A DNA stretch of 64,000 nucleotides from Allomuricauda sp. F6463D (GCF_023015965.1 NZ_JALKAN010000003.1:223404-287403), one strand, 5' to 3'; positions 17,734 through 25,996 are shown, numbered from the stretch's first letter. Made by a program: numbers and translations. Notes: generated by a model not told the origin, from the letters alone.

Positions 17734-19226
17734 TCCATTTCCGAAGAAAGAATTCTATAAAATGCCTTAATCCCATAGGCTAACTGGCCTATTTTGATAT
17801 TCTCGTTGGGACTGTGCTGGTTGTTGTCCGGATTTACCACGGGAACAATAAATGCAGGAATCTTCAACTCGTTGATAAAGGGTGAAATTGGTACGGTTCC
17901 ACCCATGGTACGTATCTGAATAACCTCTTCACCAAAACTCTTGCTCAACGTGTTCACAATAAATTCGCCATAAGGATTGTCCAATTCGGTTCGGAATGCA
18001 TCGGTAACACTACCTTCGGTAACGGTCACAATTTTGTCAAACTGCGTACGCTCTTCTTTGGAAGGTACGTGGTCCAATACTTTGTATCCTTGTTTGGCTA
18101 TATGTTCTTTTACCAAGTTTTTAAGGCGGGTTCCATCACTTTCAACGACCAATCTCAAATCCAATTCGGCAGTGGCACTCTCTGGAACAATGGTCCGTGC
18201 CTTGTCACCCACCCAACCTGAACTCAATCCACGAATATTCAAGGATGGGTATTGTAAAGCTTCTTGATAATAACCACCTACCTTTTCAGCAGTTTTAAAT
18301 TGCAGTTTCTCGGCAATGGCCTCATCACTATCTGGAACACTTTTTAAAATAGAATCGGTGTTTTCGTCAATGGTTATGCCATCATAATAGCCTGGAATGG
18401 TCACTTTACCCTCAGTATCTTTCATAGTGGCCACTAATTGTGCCAATTGAAACCCTGGGTTTGGCGCATAGTTGCCATAATGTCCACTATGTTGAGGTTT
18501 GATGGGGCCGTAAGTTGTAAGGGTCAGCGTAGTGATTCCCCGACATCCATAAACCACTGTTGGGTTTTCTGAAGCATGAACGGGTCCATCAATAATCATT
18601 AAAAAATCGGATTCCAACAGCTCGCGATATTGTTTTACTGCAGCTGGTAATGGTTTGCTGCTTCTTTCTTCCTCACTATCTAAAATCACTTTTATATTGA
18701 AAGGAACCACTTTGCCATCTTGTTTCAGTAAATCAATGGCATTTAAAAACATCACAATGGGTGATTTGTCATCCGAAGTAGATCGTCCGAAAAGGCGCCA
18801 ATCATAATTGATGTCATCATCCAGTTCATCAAAAGAAACGGTTTCAAAACCATCATCTTTAGGGGCTTTCAGTACCACTTGATAGGGGTTGGGTTGGTCC
18901 CATTTGGATGGGTCCACCGATTGCCCATCAAAATGCATATAAATAAGCACTGTAGGTTTTTCACTGCTGACAGGGGTAGCTGCAAAAAATAAGGGAAGTC
19001 CTTCCGTTTCCAAAACGGCGGTGTTGAAGCCTCTATCACCAAATTTACGCTTTAACCACATAATGTTACGGTCGATATCCGCAGCATCCAAAGCATCGTT
19101 GGGAATGGCAATAAATTCCCGGATCTCGTTAATGGCGTCGGCCACTTGTGATTTAACAGCCACATCATCTTGAGCAAAAAGAGAAAAAGTCAGGAATAGG
19201 GAAACTAAGGAGAGTGCTTTTTTCAT
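17730..19226 (-). CDS. Exported M20-family metallopeptidase
   Basis: A 498-residue protein starting MKKALSLVSLFLTFSLFAQD, a cleavable signal peptide (an in-frame ATG at 19238 would add four residues). M20 zinc-site motifs are visible: LIYMHFDGQSVDPSKW (HxDxQ), RSTSDDKSPIVMFLNA, LDSEEERSSKPLPAAV (the EE catalytic pair) and MGGTVPISPFINEL with NNQHSPNENI near the C-terminus. It probably cleaves peptides in the periplasm or outside. It begins 34 nt after trpA on the same strand with no terminator between, so some read-through from the trp operon is possible. Confidence 0.88.
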   Translation of the reverse strand: MKKALSLVSLFLTFSLFAQDDVAVKSQVADAINEIREFIAIPNDALDAADIDRNIMWLKRKFGDRGFNTAVLETEGLPLFFAATPVSSEKPTVLIYMHFDGQSVDPSKWDQPNPYQVVLKAPKDDGFETVSFDELDDDINYDWRLFGRSTSDDKSPIVMFLNAIDLLKQDGKVVPFNIKVILDSEEERSSKPLPAAVKQYRELLESDFLMIIDGPVHASENPTVVYGCRGITTLTLTTYGPIKPQHSGHYGNYAPNPGFQLAQLVATMKDTEGKVTIPGYYDGITIDENTDSILKSVPDSDEAIAEKLQFKTAEKVGGYYQEALQYPSLNIRGLSSGWVGDKARTIVPESATAELDLRLVVESDGTRLKNLVKEHIAKQGYKVLDHVPSKEERTQFDKIVTVTEGSVTDAFRTELDNPYGEFIVNTLSKSFGEEVIQIRTMGGTVPISPFINELKIPAFIVPVVNPDNNQHSPNENIKIGQLAYGIKAFYRILSSEMD

Positions 19227-19260
19227 GGGATAAATCAATGTTGATTTTAAAAGCTGAAAT

Positions 19261-20022
19261 TTAACGAATTTGCTTCACAAAGTCACCAATACCATCAACT
19301 CCATTTTCTGTTAAATGTTTGATGAAGGCGGAACCGATGATGGCACCTTTGGCTTTTTGGGTCGCCTGCTCAAAAGTGTCCGCATTGCTGATTCCAAAAC
19401 CAACTATTTGTGGGTTGTTCAGGTTCATATGGGCAATCCGTTCAAAATAGTCTGATTGTTCGTTGCCAAAACCTTGTTTTGCCCCAGTAGTACTTGCAGA
19501 ACTCACCATGTAGATAAATCCATCGGAAGCACTGTCAATAGCTTTGATACGTTCGTCACTGGTTTGTGGAGTGATCAAAAAGACGTTGATCAGCCCATGT
19601 TTTTTGAAAATGGCTTCGTACTCTTCTTGATAAACATCCAATGGTAAATCTGGGAGAATGATGCCATCAATACCTATTTCTTCACATTTGGCACAAAATT
19701 CCTCCACGCCATATTGGAGTACGGGGTTAAAATATCCCATCAAAATCAATGGAATGGAAACTGTTTTTCTAATATCTTCTAATTGTTCAAAAAGTAGGGC
19801 AGTGTTCATCCCATTTTTTAAGGCTGCGGTGGAGCTGGCCTGTATGGTGGGGCCGTCGGCCAAAGGGTCGCTGAATGGCAACCCAATTTCGATGAGGTCA
19901 ACATCGCTTTTTTCCAAGTCTTGAATGATTTGTACGGTATCGTTCAAGTTAGGGTATCCTGCTGAAAAATATATGGATAGGATTTTTTTATCCTCTTGTA
20001 ATTTTTGTTTGATTCTGTTCAT
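19261..20022 (-). CDS. trpA: Tryptophan synthase alpha subunit
   Basis: Cleaves indole-3-glycerol phosphate to indole, which passes by tunnel to TrpB. It has 253 residues from the ATG at 20022 (MNRIKQKLQEDKKILSIYFS). The motifs LIEIGLPFSDPLADGPTIQ (active-site Glu/Asp), GIDGIILPDLPLDVYQ and GFGISNADTFEQA are all present. An upstream in-frame ATG (20073) would add 17 residues encoded by the repeat-like spacer and is rejected. It is the last biosynthetic gene of trpEGDCFBA. Confidence 0.97.
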   Translation of the reverse strand: MNRIKQKLQEDKKILSIYFSAGYPNLNDTVQIIQDLEKSDVDLIEIGLPFSDPLADGPTIQASSTAALKNGMNTALLFEQLEDIRKTVSIPLILMGYFNPVLQYGVEEFCAKCEEIGIDGIILPDLPLDVYQEEYEAIFKKHGLINVFLITPQTSDERIKAIDSASDGFIYMVSSASTTGAKQGFGNEQSDYFERIAHMNLNNPQIVGFGISNADTFEQATQKAKGAIIGSAFIKHLTENGVDGIGDFVKQIR

Positions 20023-20073
20023 AAATCTAGATTTGAGATGTGAGACATGAGTTTTGAGACCGATCTCTGGCAT
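20023..20073. repeat. Degenerate TGAGA-rich spacer between trpB and trpA
   Basis: The spacer holds TTGAGATGTGAGACATGAG followed by TTTTGAGA, a tandemly degenerate TGAGA/ATGAG sequence. The decamer AGATGTGAGA (20036-20045) recurs exactly in the trpG-trpD spacer (23804-23813). Confidence 0.5.
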
Positions 20074-21258
20074 CTATAATTTAAAATAATCAATATAGTT
20101 CTGTAAATCTTTATCACCACGTCCGGATAGGTTGACCACCACCACATCATCTGGATTGAATTTTCTATCCTCAAAAATGGCCAAGGCATGGGAGGATTCA
20201 ATGGCGGGAATGATTCCTTCCAATTTGCAGAGCTCCAGACCTGCATTCATGGCATCATCATCCGTTATGGAAATAAATTCACCTCTTCCGGAAGCATACA
20301 AATGTGCATGCATGGGCCCTACACCGGGGTAATCCAAACCTGCCGAAATGGAATAGGGTTCCGTAATCTGTCCATCTTGGGTCTGCATCAACAATGTTTT
20401 ACTGCCATGGATTATCCCGATTTTACCTAAAGCGGAGGTAGCGGCACTTTCACCCGAATCAATGCCTTTTCCTGCAGCTTCCACGGCAATAATTCCCACT
20501 TCGGGAGTATCCAAATAATGATAGAAGGCCCCAGCAGCATTACTTCCTCCTCCAACACAGGCCACCACATAATCAGGGTTTTCTCGCCCTTCTTTTTCTT
20601 GGAGTTGGTTTTTGATTTCCTCGGAAATTACCGATTGAAACCTGGCAACCATGTCAGGATATGGATGTGGACCAACTACGGAGCCTATGATGTAATGGGT
20701 GTCCACAGGATTGTTTATCCAATCGCGGATGGCTTCGTTGGTGGCATCTTTCAAAGTTTTACTACCCGATGTGGCCGGCCTTACCTCTGCACCCAACATT
20801 TTCATACGGGCCACGTTTGGTGCTTGGCGGGCAATATCTATTTCCCCCATATATACCACGCACTCAATACCCATTAGGGCACAAACGGTAGCAGTGGCCA
20901 CACCATGCTGACCTGCCCCCGTTTCTGCAATAATCCTGTTTTTACCCAGTTTTTTGGCCATCAAAATTTGCCCGATGGTGTTGTTTACTTTATGGGCACC
21001 GGTATGACACAGGTCTTCTCTTTTGAGATAAATTTTGGTGTTATATTTTTCGGATAGTCGTTTGGCAAAATAAAGTGGGGTAGGCCTTCCGACGTAATCT
21101 TTAAGTAACTGTTGGAATTCTTCCTTAAAGGAAGGTTCCTGCATTATTTGGATATAATTTTGCCGAAGCTCTTCGCAATTGGGGTAGAGCATTTCGGGAA
21201 TATAAGCACCCCCAAACTCTCCATAATACCCACGTTCATCTGCATGGTAGCTCTTCAT
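20074..21258 (-). CDS. trpB: Tryptophan synthase beta subunit
   Basis: A PLP enzyme joining indole and serine into tryptophan. It has 394 residues. The PLP lysine is in [15 protein letters not shown], the phosphate-binding loop in [15 protein letters not shown], and the glycine-rich tail is [36 protein letters not shown] and [20 protein letters not shown] are also typical of TrpB1. It lies 14 nt after trpF. Confidence 0.98.
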   Translation of the reverse strand: MKSYHADERGYYGEFGGAYIPEMLYPNCEELRQNYIQIMQEPSFKEEFQQLLKDYVGRPTPLYFAKRLSEKYNTKIYLKREDLCHTGAHKVNNTIGQILMAKKLGKNRIIAETGAGQHGVATATVCALMGIECVVYMGEIDIARQAPNVARMKMLGAEVRPATSGSKTLKDATNEAIRDWINNPVDTHYIIGSVVGPHPYPDMVARFQSVISEEIKNQLQEKEGRENPDYVVACVGGGSNAAGAFYHYLDTPEVGIIAVEAAGKGIDSGESAATSALGKIGIIHGSKTLLMQTQDGQITEPYSISAGLDYPGVGPMHAHLYASGRGEFISITDDDAMNAGLELCKLEGIIPAIESSHALAIFEDRKFNPDDVVVVNLSGRGDKDLQNYIDYFKL

Positions 21259-21272
21259 GGTTTTCTCGTTTT

Positions 21273-21950
21273 TTAGTTAAGATCGCTCTCAAGCGATTCG
21301 ATGAATATTTTTAAATGTTCAATATTTTTCAAACCTGGTTCCTTTTCAAATTTGCTGTTCACATCTATGGCATAGCAATTTTTAGAGGCAGGGCTGTTTA
21401 AAAATTCCTGTAATTTCACTTGTGATTCCAGACCAATGCCGCCACTCAAGAAGTAGGGCTTATTGGAAGGATATGGCTCCAAAACTGACCAATCGAATGT
21501 ATATCCATTGCCACCCGGTAATTTTCCCTTGGTATCGAACAGGAAATAGTCGCATACATTTTCATAGTCTTTTAGGACATCAAAGTCAAAATCATCCTTG
21601 ATGGAGAATACTTTGATGATGTCTAATTCGTCATGCTGAACCTGATTCAGCATCTCACTCGTGTGCGACCCCGAAACTAGTTCGGGGTGACGCAATGATT
21701 TACAATACTCAGCACTTTCATTTCCATGGAGTTGTACGGCATCCAATTGATAATAGTCAACTTTTGCCAAAACATCTTCCAAAGGTGCGTCCACAAAAAC
21801 CCCTGTTTTTTTAATGGAGCTTGGCAATTCAGGCATTTCTCCAGAAAAGAACCGAGATGACGGTTCCCAGAATATAAAGCCCAAATAATCGGGTTGCAAT
21901 TTTGCAACCTCGGTGGGGTTATGGTTCATGCCGCAGATCTTTAGTTTCAC
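21273..21950 (-). CDS. trpF: Phosphoribosylanthranilate isomerase with an in-frame repeat insertion
   Basis: Isomerises PRA to CdRP. It has 225 residues and starts with GTG at 21950, overlapping the trpC stop as GTGA (4 nt). TIM-barrel marks are [10 protein letters not shown] (catalytic Cys), [47 protein letters not shown] (catalytic Asp) and FLSGGIG. About 22 residues (roughly 92-113, RHPELVSGS through MLNQVQHDE) are not part of the fold and are encoded by a palindromic repeat inserted in frame at 21629-21692. The insert falls after the beta-3/loop segment, a surface position, and all motifs on both sides stay in frame, so the enzyme is probably active. Confidence 0.93.
   Translation of the reverse strand: MKLKICGMNHNPTEVAKLQPDYLGFIFWEPSSRFFSGEMPELPSSIKKTGVFVDAPLEDVLAKVDYYQLDAVQLHGNESAEYCKSLRHPELVSGSHTSEMLNQVQHDELDIIKVFSIKDDFDFDVLKDYENVCDYFLFDTKGKLPGGNGYTFDWSVLEPYPSNKPYFLSGGIGLESQVKLQEFLNSPASKNCYAIDVNSKFEKEPGLKNIEHLKIFIESLESDLN
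21629..21692. repeat. Double-hairpin palindromic element inside trpF
   Basis: This 64-nt element has outer arms CGTC (21629-21632) and GACG (21689-21692). It contains two perfect 8-bp hairpins with 5-nt loops: ATGCTGAA-CCTGA-TTCAGCAT (21633-21653) and ACCCCGAA-ACTAG-TTCGGGGT (21668-21688), 14 nt apart. The shape, a closed stem with two side hairpins, is that of dispersed intergenic palindromic elements, but here it is translated as part of TrpF. Confidence 0.85.
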
Positions 21951-22732
21951 GCTTCTAATTTTTTAATGAATTCAGAAGCATTTACTCCTGGATTGTCCGT
22001 TTTCATGAAATTTTCACCAATCAGAAATCCTTGATAACCGTATTCTTTTAATTCCCTGATTGGCTCTACAGAACTGATGCCGCTTTCGGAAACTTTCACA
22101 AAATCATCGGGTATTTTCACTGATAGGGACTTACTGGTGTTCAAATCAACATCAAATGTTTTAAGGTTACGATTGTTTACCCCTAACATATCCAAACTGG
22201 GCATTAACGATTTTTCCAGCTCCGCTTCATTATGGACCTCCAATAGTACATCCAATCCAAGTTTTTTAGCCAATTCCGATAAGGTTTTTATCTCTTCCCT
22301 GGGCAAAATTGCGGCAATCAATAAAATGACATCGGCACCATAGGCTTTGGCTTCCACAATTTGATATTCATCTATGATGAATTCTTTTCGCAAAATGGGA
22401 ATGTTCGTAGCTGCTCGTGCAAGTACCAAGTCATCCAAAGATCCCCCAAAATATTTGCCATCGGTGAGCACGGACATACCGCAAGCTCCAGCATCGGCAT
22501 AGCCTTTGGCCACATCTTGTACACTTAAACTTTGGTTGATCACGGATTTGGAAGGGGAACGTCGTTTATGTTCAGCTATAATTCCCGAGTTGCTTTCACG
22601 TAACTTTTCGGCCAATGAGGCGGATGTACGCTCCATCATCACGGAGGTTTCCAATTGGGGCAAGGTAATGAGGGATTTTTTTAAATCCACTTCCTTGCGT
22701 TTATCGGCTACTATTTTGTCTAGTATATTCAT
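21947..22732 (-). CDS. trpC: Indole-3-glycerol phosphate synthase
   Basis: Converts CdRP to indole-3-glycerol phosphate. It has 261 residues from ATG 22732 (MNILDKIVADKRKEVDLKKS). Catalytic markers are IIAEHKRRSPSKSVIN, LTDGKYFGGSLDDL, ILRKEFIIDEYQI, GVNNRNLKTFDVDL and VSESGISSVEPIREL. The frame stays open upstream to 22774, but those 14 extra codons come from a repeat element and are rejected. It overlaps trpF by 4 nt. Confidence 0.97.
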   Translation of the reverse strand: MNILDKIVADKRKEVDLKKSLITLPQLETSVMMERTSASLAEKLRESNSGIIAEHKRRSPSKSVINQSLSVQDVAKGYADAGACGMSVLTDGKYFGGSLDDLVLARAATNIPILRKEFIIDEYQIVEAKAYGADVILLIAAILPREEIKTLSELAKKLGLDVLLEVHNEAELEKSLMPSLDMLGVNNRNLKTFDVDLNTSKSLSVKIPDDFVKVSESGISSVEPIRELKEYGYQGFLIGENFMKTDNPGVNASEFIKKLEA

Positions 22733-22741
22733 GTTGTTTTT

Positions 22742-22798
22742 GTCATTCTGAACATAGTGAAACATCTCAGTCAATCTCTCAACTGCGCTCGAGTTGAC
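22742..22798. repeat. Palindromic element filling the trpD-trpC spacer
   Basis: The 67-nt spacer is almost wholly this element. GTCA at 22742-22745 is matched by TGAC at 22795-22798, and a 6-bp hairpin TCAACT-(7 nt)-AGTTGA lies at 22779-22797. The left half GTCATTCTGAAC...CATCTCA aligns with GTCATGCTGAAC...CATCTCA of the trpF element, so the two belong to one family. Confidence 0.65.
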
Positions 22799-22799
22799 A

Positions 22800-23795
22800 C
22801 TAGTTTTTACTCAATTCCTGTAATTTCTTCAACGCTTCCAAACCTTTACCTCCGAACAAGGATTCCTTTGCTTTTTCAAAGCCTTCCTTGGGAGTGATGC
22901 CTTTTACTGTGGCAATGGCAACACCTGCATTGGCGCAGACCACATTGTTTTGCGCCTCTGTACCTTTTCCTTGTAAAATATTCATAAAAATCTGGGCGGA
23001 TTCTGCCACATCTTCACCTCCCGTAATATCCTGTTGGGAAACTTTTTTAACACCAAAATCAGCTGGGGAAAGCATAGTTTCTGTATGGTTGGATATGGTT
23101 TTTGTGTTTCCGGTCAACGAGATTTCATCATAGCCGTCCAATGCATTTAAAACAGTGAAATTTTTATCGGTATTCTGATAAAGATAGCCATACATCCGCG
23201 CCAATTCCAGATTGAACACCCCTACCATTTGATTTTTTGGAAATGCTGGATTTACCATAGGTCCCAACATATTAAAAAATGTTTTTACCGCCAGTTCCCT
23301 TCGAATGGGTGCAACATTTTTCATGGCAGGGTGGAAAAGGGGGGCGTGTAACACACAGATACCGGCCTCTTCGATGGTTTTTCTAAGAAAATCGGCCTCA
23401 TTACTGAATTTGATACCCAAAAATTCCATTACATTGCTACTACCACATTTGGAAGATACTCCGTAGTTGCCATGCTTGGTCACATGGATTCCGCTACCCG
23501 CTGTCACAAATGAGGCAAGGGTGGAGATATTGAAGGTGTCTTTTCCGTCACCACCGGTTCCGCAGAGATCAATAGGGTTGTATTCTGCCAAGTCAATCGC
23601 CAAGCATAGTTCCAATAATGCATCTCGAAAACCTTCCAATTCCTCTATGGTCACGCTACGCATCATGTAAACAGTCAAAAATGCTGCAATTTGAGAGGTA
23701 TTATAATCTCCCTTGGCAATGTTCACCAAAATCTGTTTGGCCTCTTCCTTTGGGAGTATTTCGTGATTGATTAATTTATTTAATGTCTCTTTCAT
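22800..23795 (-). CDS. trpD: Anthranilate phosphoribosyltransferase
   Basis: Transfers a phosphoribosyl group from PRPP to anthranilate. It has 331 residues. The signature DLCGTGGDGKDTFNISTLAS binds PRPP. KHGNYGVSSKCGSSNVMEFL and the Mg2+-binding LDGYDEIS region follow. It is separate from trpG, with a 65-nt spacer containing TGAGA-type repeat debris (23796-23860). Confidence 0.97.
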   Translation of the reverse strand: MKETLNKLINHEILPKEEAKQILVNIAKGDYNTSQIAAFLTVYMMRSVTIEELEGFRDALLELCLAIDLAEYNPIDLCGTGGDGKDTFNISTLASFVTAGSGIHVTKHGNYGVSSKCGSSNVMEFLGIKFSNEADFLRKTIEEAGICVLHAPLFHPAMKNVAPIRRELAVKTFFNMLGPMVNPAFPKNQMVGVFNLELARMYGYLYQNTDKNFTVLNALDGYDEISLTGNTKTISNHTETMLSPADFGVKKVSQQDITGGEDVAESAQIFMNILQGKGTEAQNNVVCANAGVAIATVKGITPKEGFEKAKESLFGGKGLEALKKLQELSKN

Positions 23796-23860
23796 TATGT
23801 TTTAGATGTGAGAGATTAGATGTTAGATTTTAGAGAACTTTCAATTCTCATATCTCAGTT
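23796..23860. repeat. Degenerate TGAGA/TTAGA spacer between trpG and trpD
   Basis: The spacer reads AGATGTGAGAGATTAGATG, then TTAGATTTTAGAGAAC and TCTCATATCTCAG, i.e. tandem degenerate (G/T)AGA units with an inverted copy at the end. AGATGTGAGA (23804-23813) is shared with the trpB-trpA spacer. Confidence 0.5.
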
Positions 23861-24430
23861 CTATTTTCTATTAAGCCAATTTTTCAACATTTGTTTGCCT
23901 TCGGGTGTCAGCACGGATTCTGGGTGAAACTGTACCGCCGTAACATCATACTCTTTGTGCCGGAGTGACATGATTTGACCGTTTTCATCCACCGCAGTAG
24001 TTTCCAATACTTCGGGTAAATCAGTATCCACGACCCAGGAATGGTATCTGCCCACTTGAAGGTTTTTTGGTAAGCCCTTATAAATAGGGTCATCCTTGGT
24101 AACCGTTATCGTGGTGTCCACTCCGTGATATACTTGATCGAGATTGATCAAGGTTCCACCAAAAACCTCACCAATAGCCTGTAGTCCCAAACAAACACCA
24201 AAAATTTTCTTGGTAGGGGCGTAGGTTTTGATGATGGCTTTTAGAAGTCCTGCCTCATCTGGGATTCCTGGTCCTGGGGACAAAACGATATATTCAAAAG
24301 GCTCCACGTCGTCCAAGGTAAGCTGGTCGTTCCGTTTAACCGTTACTTCGCAATCCAAATCTTCCAGATAGTGAACCAAGTTGTAGGTAAAACTATCGTA
24401 GTTGTCTATCATTAAAATCTTCTTTCCCAT
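23861..24430 (-). CDS. trpG: Anthranilate synthase glutamine amidotransferase subunit
   Basis: A class I glutaminase that feeds ammonia to TrpE. It has 189 residues. The nucleophile Cys is in IFGVCLGLQAIGEVFGG, the catalytic His and Glu in VQFHPESVLTPEG, and the N-terminal IDNYDSFTYNLVHYLEDL is typical of TrpG/PabA. It starts 2 nt after the trpE stop, so the two subunits are translationally coupled. Its place in the trp operon favours TrpG over PabA. Confidence 0.97.
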   Translation of the reverse strand: MGKKILMIDNYDSFTYNLVHYLEDLDCEVTVKRNDQLTLDDVEPFEYIVLSPGPGIPDEAGLLKAIIKTYAPTKKIFGVCLGLQAIGEVFGGTLINLDQVYHGVDTTITVTKDDPIYKGLPKNLQVGRYHSWVVDTDLPEVLETTAVDENGQIMSLRHKEYDVTAVQFHPESVLTPEGKQMLKNWLNRK

Positions 24431-24432
24431 GG

Positions 24433-25830
24433 TTAGATTGTTTCGGCAATTTCCAGCGCTTTATTGAGTGCGCCCAATTTATTGTAGGTTTCTTGGAGTT
24501 CGTCATTTGGATCGGAGGCTGCCACTAGGCCAGCTCCAGCCTGGTAATAGAGTTCATGGTCCTTGCTCAAGAATGTACGGATCATGATGGCGTGGTTGAA
24601 GTTGCCTTCAAAATCCATAAAACCGATGGCGCCACCATAGTACGACCTACTTGTTTTTTCATACTTTTCTATGAGCTGCATGGCCATGTGTTTAGGTGCT
24701 CCGCTCAATGTTCCGGCAGGGAAGGTGTCTGCAACCACTTTCATGGTAGTGCTGTCCTTTTTCTTTTGTCCCGTTACTTTGGATACCAAGTGGATTACAT
24801 GGGAGAAGTATTGTACTTCCCTATAGGTGTCCACGTTTACCGTATTTCCGTTACGGCTAAGATCGTTTCGAGCCAAATCCACAAGCATCACGTGTTCACT
24901 ATTTTCTTTTTTGTCTTGGGCCAATTTTTTCGCTAATTCGGCATCCTTTTCATCGTTTCCGGTACGTTTGTATGTTCCTGCAATGGGATGAATTTCTGCT
25001 TTGCCATCCTTTACGATCAATTGTGCTTCGGGAGAGCTTCCAAATATTTTAAAGTCCCCATAATCAAAATAGAAGAGGTAGGGAGAGGGGTTGATGGAGC
25101 GCAGTGCTCGGTATACATTGAATTCATCTCCCTTGAATTTTTGTTTGAACCTTCTGGAGAGCACCAGTTGGAACACATCGCCTCGTTGACAATGTTTTTT
25201 GGCCAAATCTACTTGTTCTTTGTAATCTTCATCTTTAAGGTTGGATTCTGGTTGCCCTTCTTTAGTGAAATTATAGGAAGAAAATGTACGTACATTAAAA
25301 AGCTGCTCTATCTCATCCACATTACTTTCGGAATTATAGCAATGTGCGAACAGATAGGCTTCATTTTTAAAATGGTTGATAGCGATAATGTTCTGGTAAA
25401 CGGCATAATAAATGTCCGGAATGTTAACAGAATCATCTTTTTTGGAAATCTCTACATCTTCAAAATAGCGAACGGCATCGTAGGCCATATAGCCAAAAAG
25501 GCCACTATATATAAATTTGAAACCGTTTTGTGTGGTTTTAAATTGTTTGCTGAAGTTGTGTATCACTTCAGGGATGTCGGTTTCCGGGCCAATTTTCGTC
25601 ACCTCAGTTGTGCCATCAGGGAATTTTTGCGTAACGGTTTCATTTTCTACTTTGATGGAAGCAATCGGATTGCAGCAGATGTATGAAAAACTGTTGTCGT
25701 TTGCATGGTAGTCGCTACTTTCTAAAAGAATACTGTTTGGAAACTTGTCCCGGATTTTGAGGTAGACACTCACGGGGGTGATGGTGTCTGCAAGGATTTT
25801 TTTGTAATGTGTGGTTAGCGTGTAACTCAT
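24433..25830 (-). CDS. trpE: Anthranilate synthase component I
   Basis: Converts chorismate and ammonia to anthranilate and is normally feedback-inhibited by tryptophan. It has 465 residues. The inhibitor-site LLESSDYHANDNSFSYICC lies near residues 34-52. The chorismate-binding domain shows FQLVLSRRFKQKFKGDEF, GSSPEAQLIV, PIAGTYKRTG, DLARNDLSRNG and TFPAGTLSGAPKHMAMQLIE. It is the first enzyme gene of the operon. Transcription must cross the trpL attenuator, which ends 20 nt before this ATG. Confidence 0.97.
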   Translation of the reverse strand: MSYTLTTHYKKILADTITPVSVYLKIRDKFPNSILLESSDYHANDNSFSYICCNPIASIKVENETVTQKFPDGTTEVTKIGPETDIPEVIHNFSKQFKTTQNGFKFIYSGLFGYMAYDAVRYFEDVEISKKDDSVNIPDIYYAVYQNIIAINHFKNEAYLFAHCYNSESNVDEIEQLFNVRTFSSYNFTKEGQPESNLKDEDYKEQVDLAKKHCQRGDVFQLVLSRRFKQKFKGDEFNVYRALRSINPSPYLFYFDYGDFKIFGSSPEAQLIVKDGKAEIHPIAGTYKRTGNDEKDAELAKKLAQDKKENSEHVMLVDLARNDLSRNGNTVNVDTYREVQYFSHVIHLVSKVTGQKKKDSTTMKVVADTFPAGTLSGAPKHMAMQLIEKYEKTSRSYYGGAIGFMDFEGNFNHAIMIRTFLSKDHELYYQAGAGLVAASDPNDELQETYNKLGALNKALEIAETI

Positions 25831-25849
25831 TTTGGTACTTATATAAATT

Positions 25850-25880
25850 AAAAAAGGCCTGTCGTGATGACAAGCCTCTT
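25850..25880 (-). terminator. Intrinsic terminator of the trp attenuator
   Basis: On the minus strand, AGGCTTGTC, a 5-nt loop ATCAC, GACAGGCCT and a run of Ts form a 9-bp stem (one G-T pair), extendable to about 12 bp. It lies between trpL and trpE, so it would stop transcription before the structural genes. Loop-plus-arm TCACGA (plus-strand 25862-25867) is complementary to TCGTGA at the end of trpL (25904-25909), which could form the competing antiterminator. Confidence 0.85.
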
Positions 25881-25903
25881 GTATGGTTATAATGGGGACT
25901 AGC

Positions 25904-25960
25904 TCACGAAGTTCGACGTAAGTTTTTCCACCACCAGATATTTACTGTTCTGTTAATCAT
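25904..25960 (-). CDS. trpL: trp operon leader peptide with three tandem Trp codons
   Basis: The minus-strand reading frame encodes the 18-residue peptide MINRTVNIWWWKNLRRTS, ending at TGA. Codons 9-11 (25936-25928) are TGG TGG TGG. Three adjacent Trp codons in 18, just upstream of an intrinsic terminator and trpE, are the hallmark of ribosome-mediated transcription attenuation. When charged tRNA-Trp is scarce the ribosome would stall at codons 9-11. That leaves the last codon and stop (TCGTGA) free to pair with TCACGA in the terminator and prevent its folding. When Trp is plentiful the ribosome covers that stretch and the terminator forms. There is no Shine-Dalgarno. The -7 element ends 5 nt before the ATG, so the message is leaderless or nearly so. 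Confidence 0.88.
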   Translation of the reverse strand: MINRTVNIWWWKNLRRTS

Positions 25961-25965
25961 TGGTT

Positions 25966-25996
25966 CAAATATAGGGAGGAATTTTTAACAGGACAA
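25966..25996 (-). promoter_or_regulatory. trp operon promoter
   Basis: Minus-strand TATATTTG (25966-25973) is an exact -7 element (TAnnTTTG). TTG (25994-25996, within TTGTTG) lies 20 nt further upstream as the -33 element, the usual Bacteroidota spacing. The -7 element ends 5 nt before the trpL ATG, which predicts a start point at or next to that ATG. Confidence 0.75.

Noticed and set aside
20023..20073. N-terminal extension of TrpA by 17 residues
   Set aside because: It is translated from the TGAGA-type spacer repeat; the family start is MNRIKQKL.
22733..22774. N-terminal extension of TrpC (MTEMFHYVQNDKN)
   Set aside because: It is encoded by the palindromic element in the spacer; TrpC homologues begin at MNILDKI.
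24988..25686. Plus-strand 232-codon frame opposite trpE
   Set aside because: Shadow frame of a fully conserved trpE; it has no recognisable domain.
25904..25960. Chance short ORF rather than a leader peptide
   Set aside because: Three adjacent Trp codons, location between a consensus promoter and an intrinsic terminator, and trpE directly downstream make chance unlikely, so the leader peptide call was kept.
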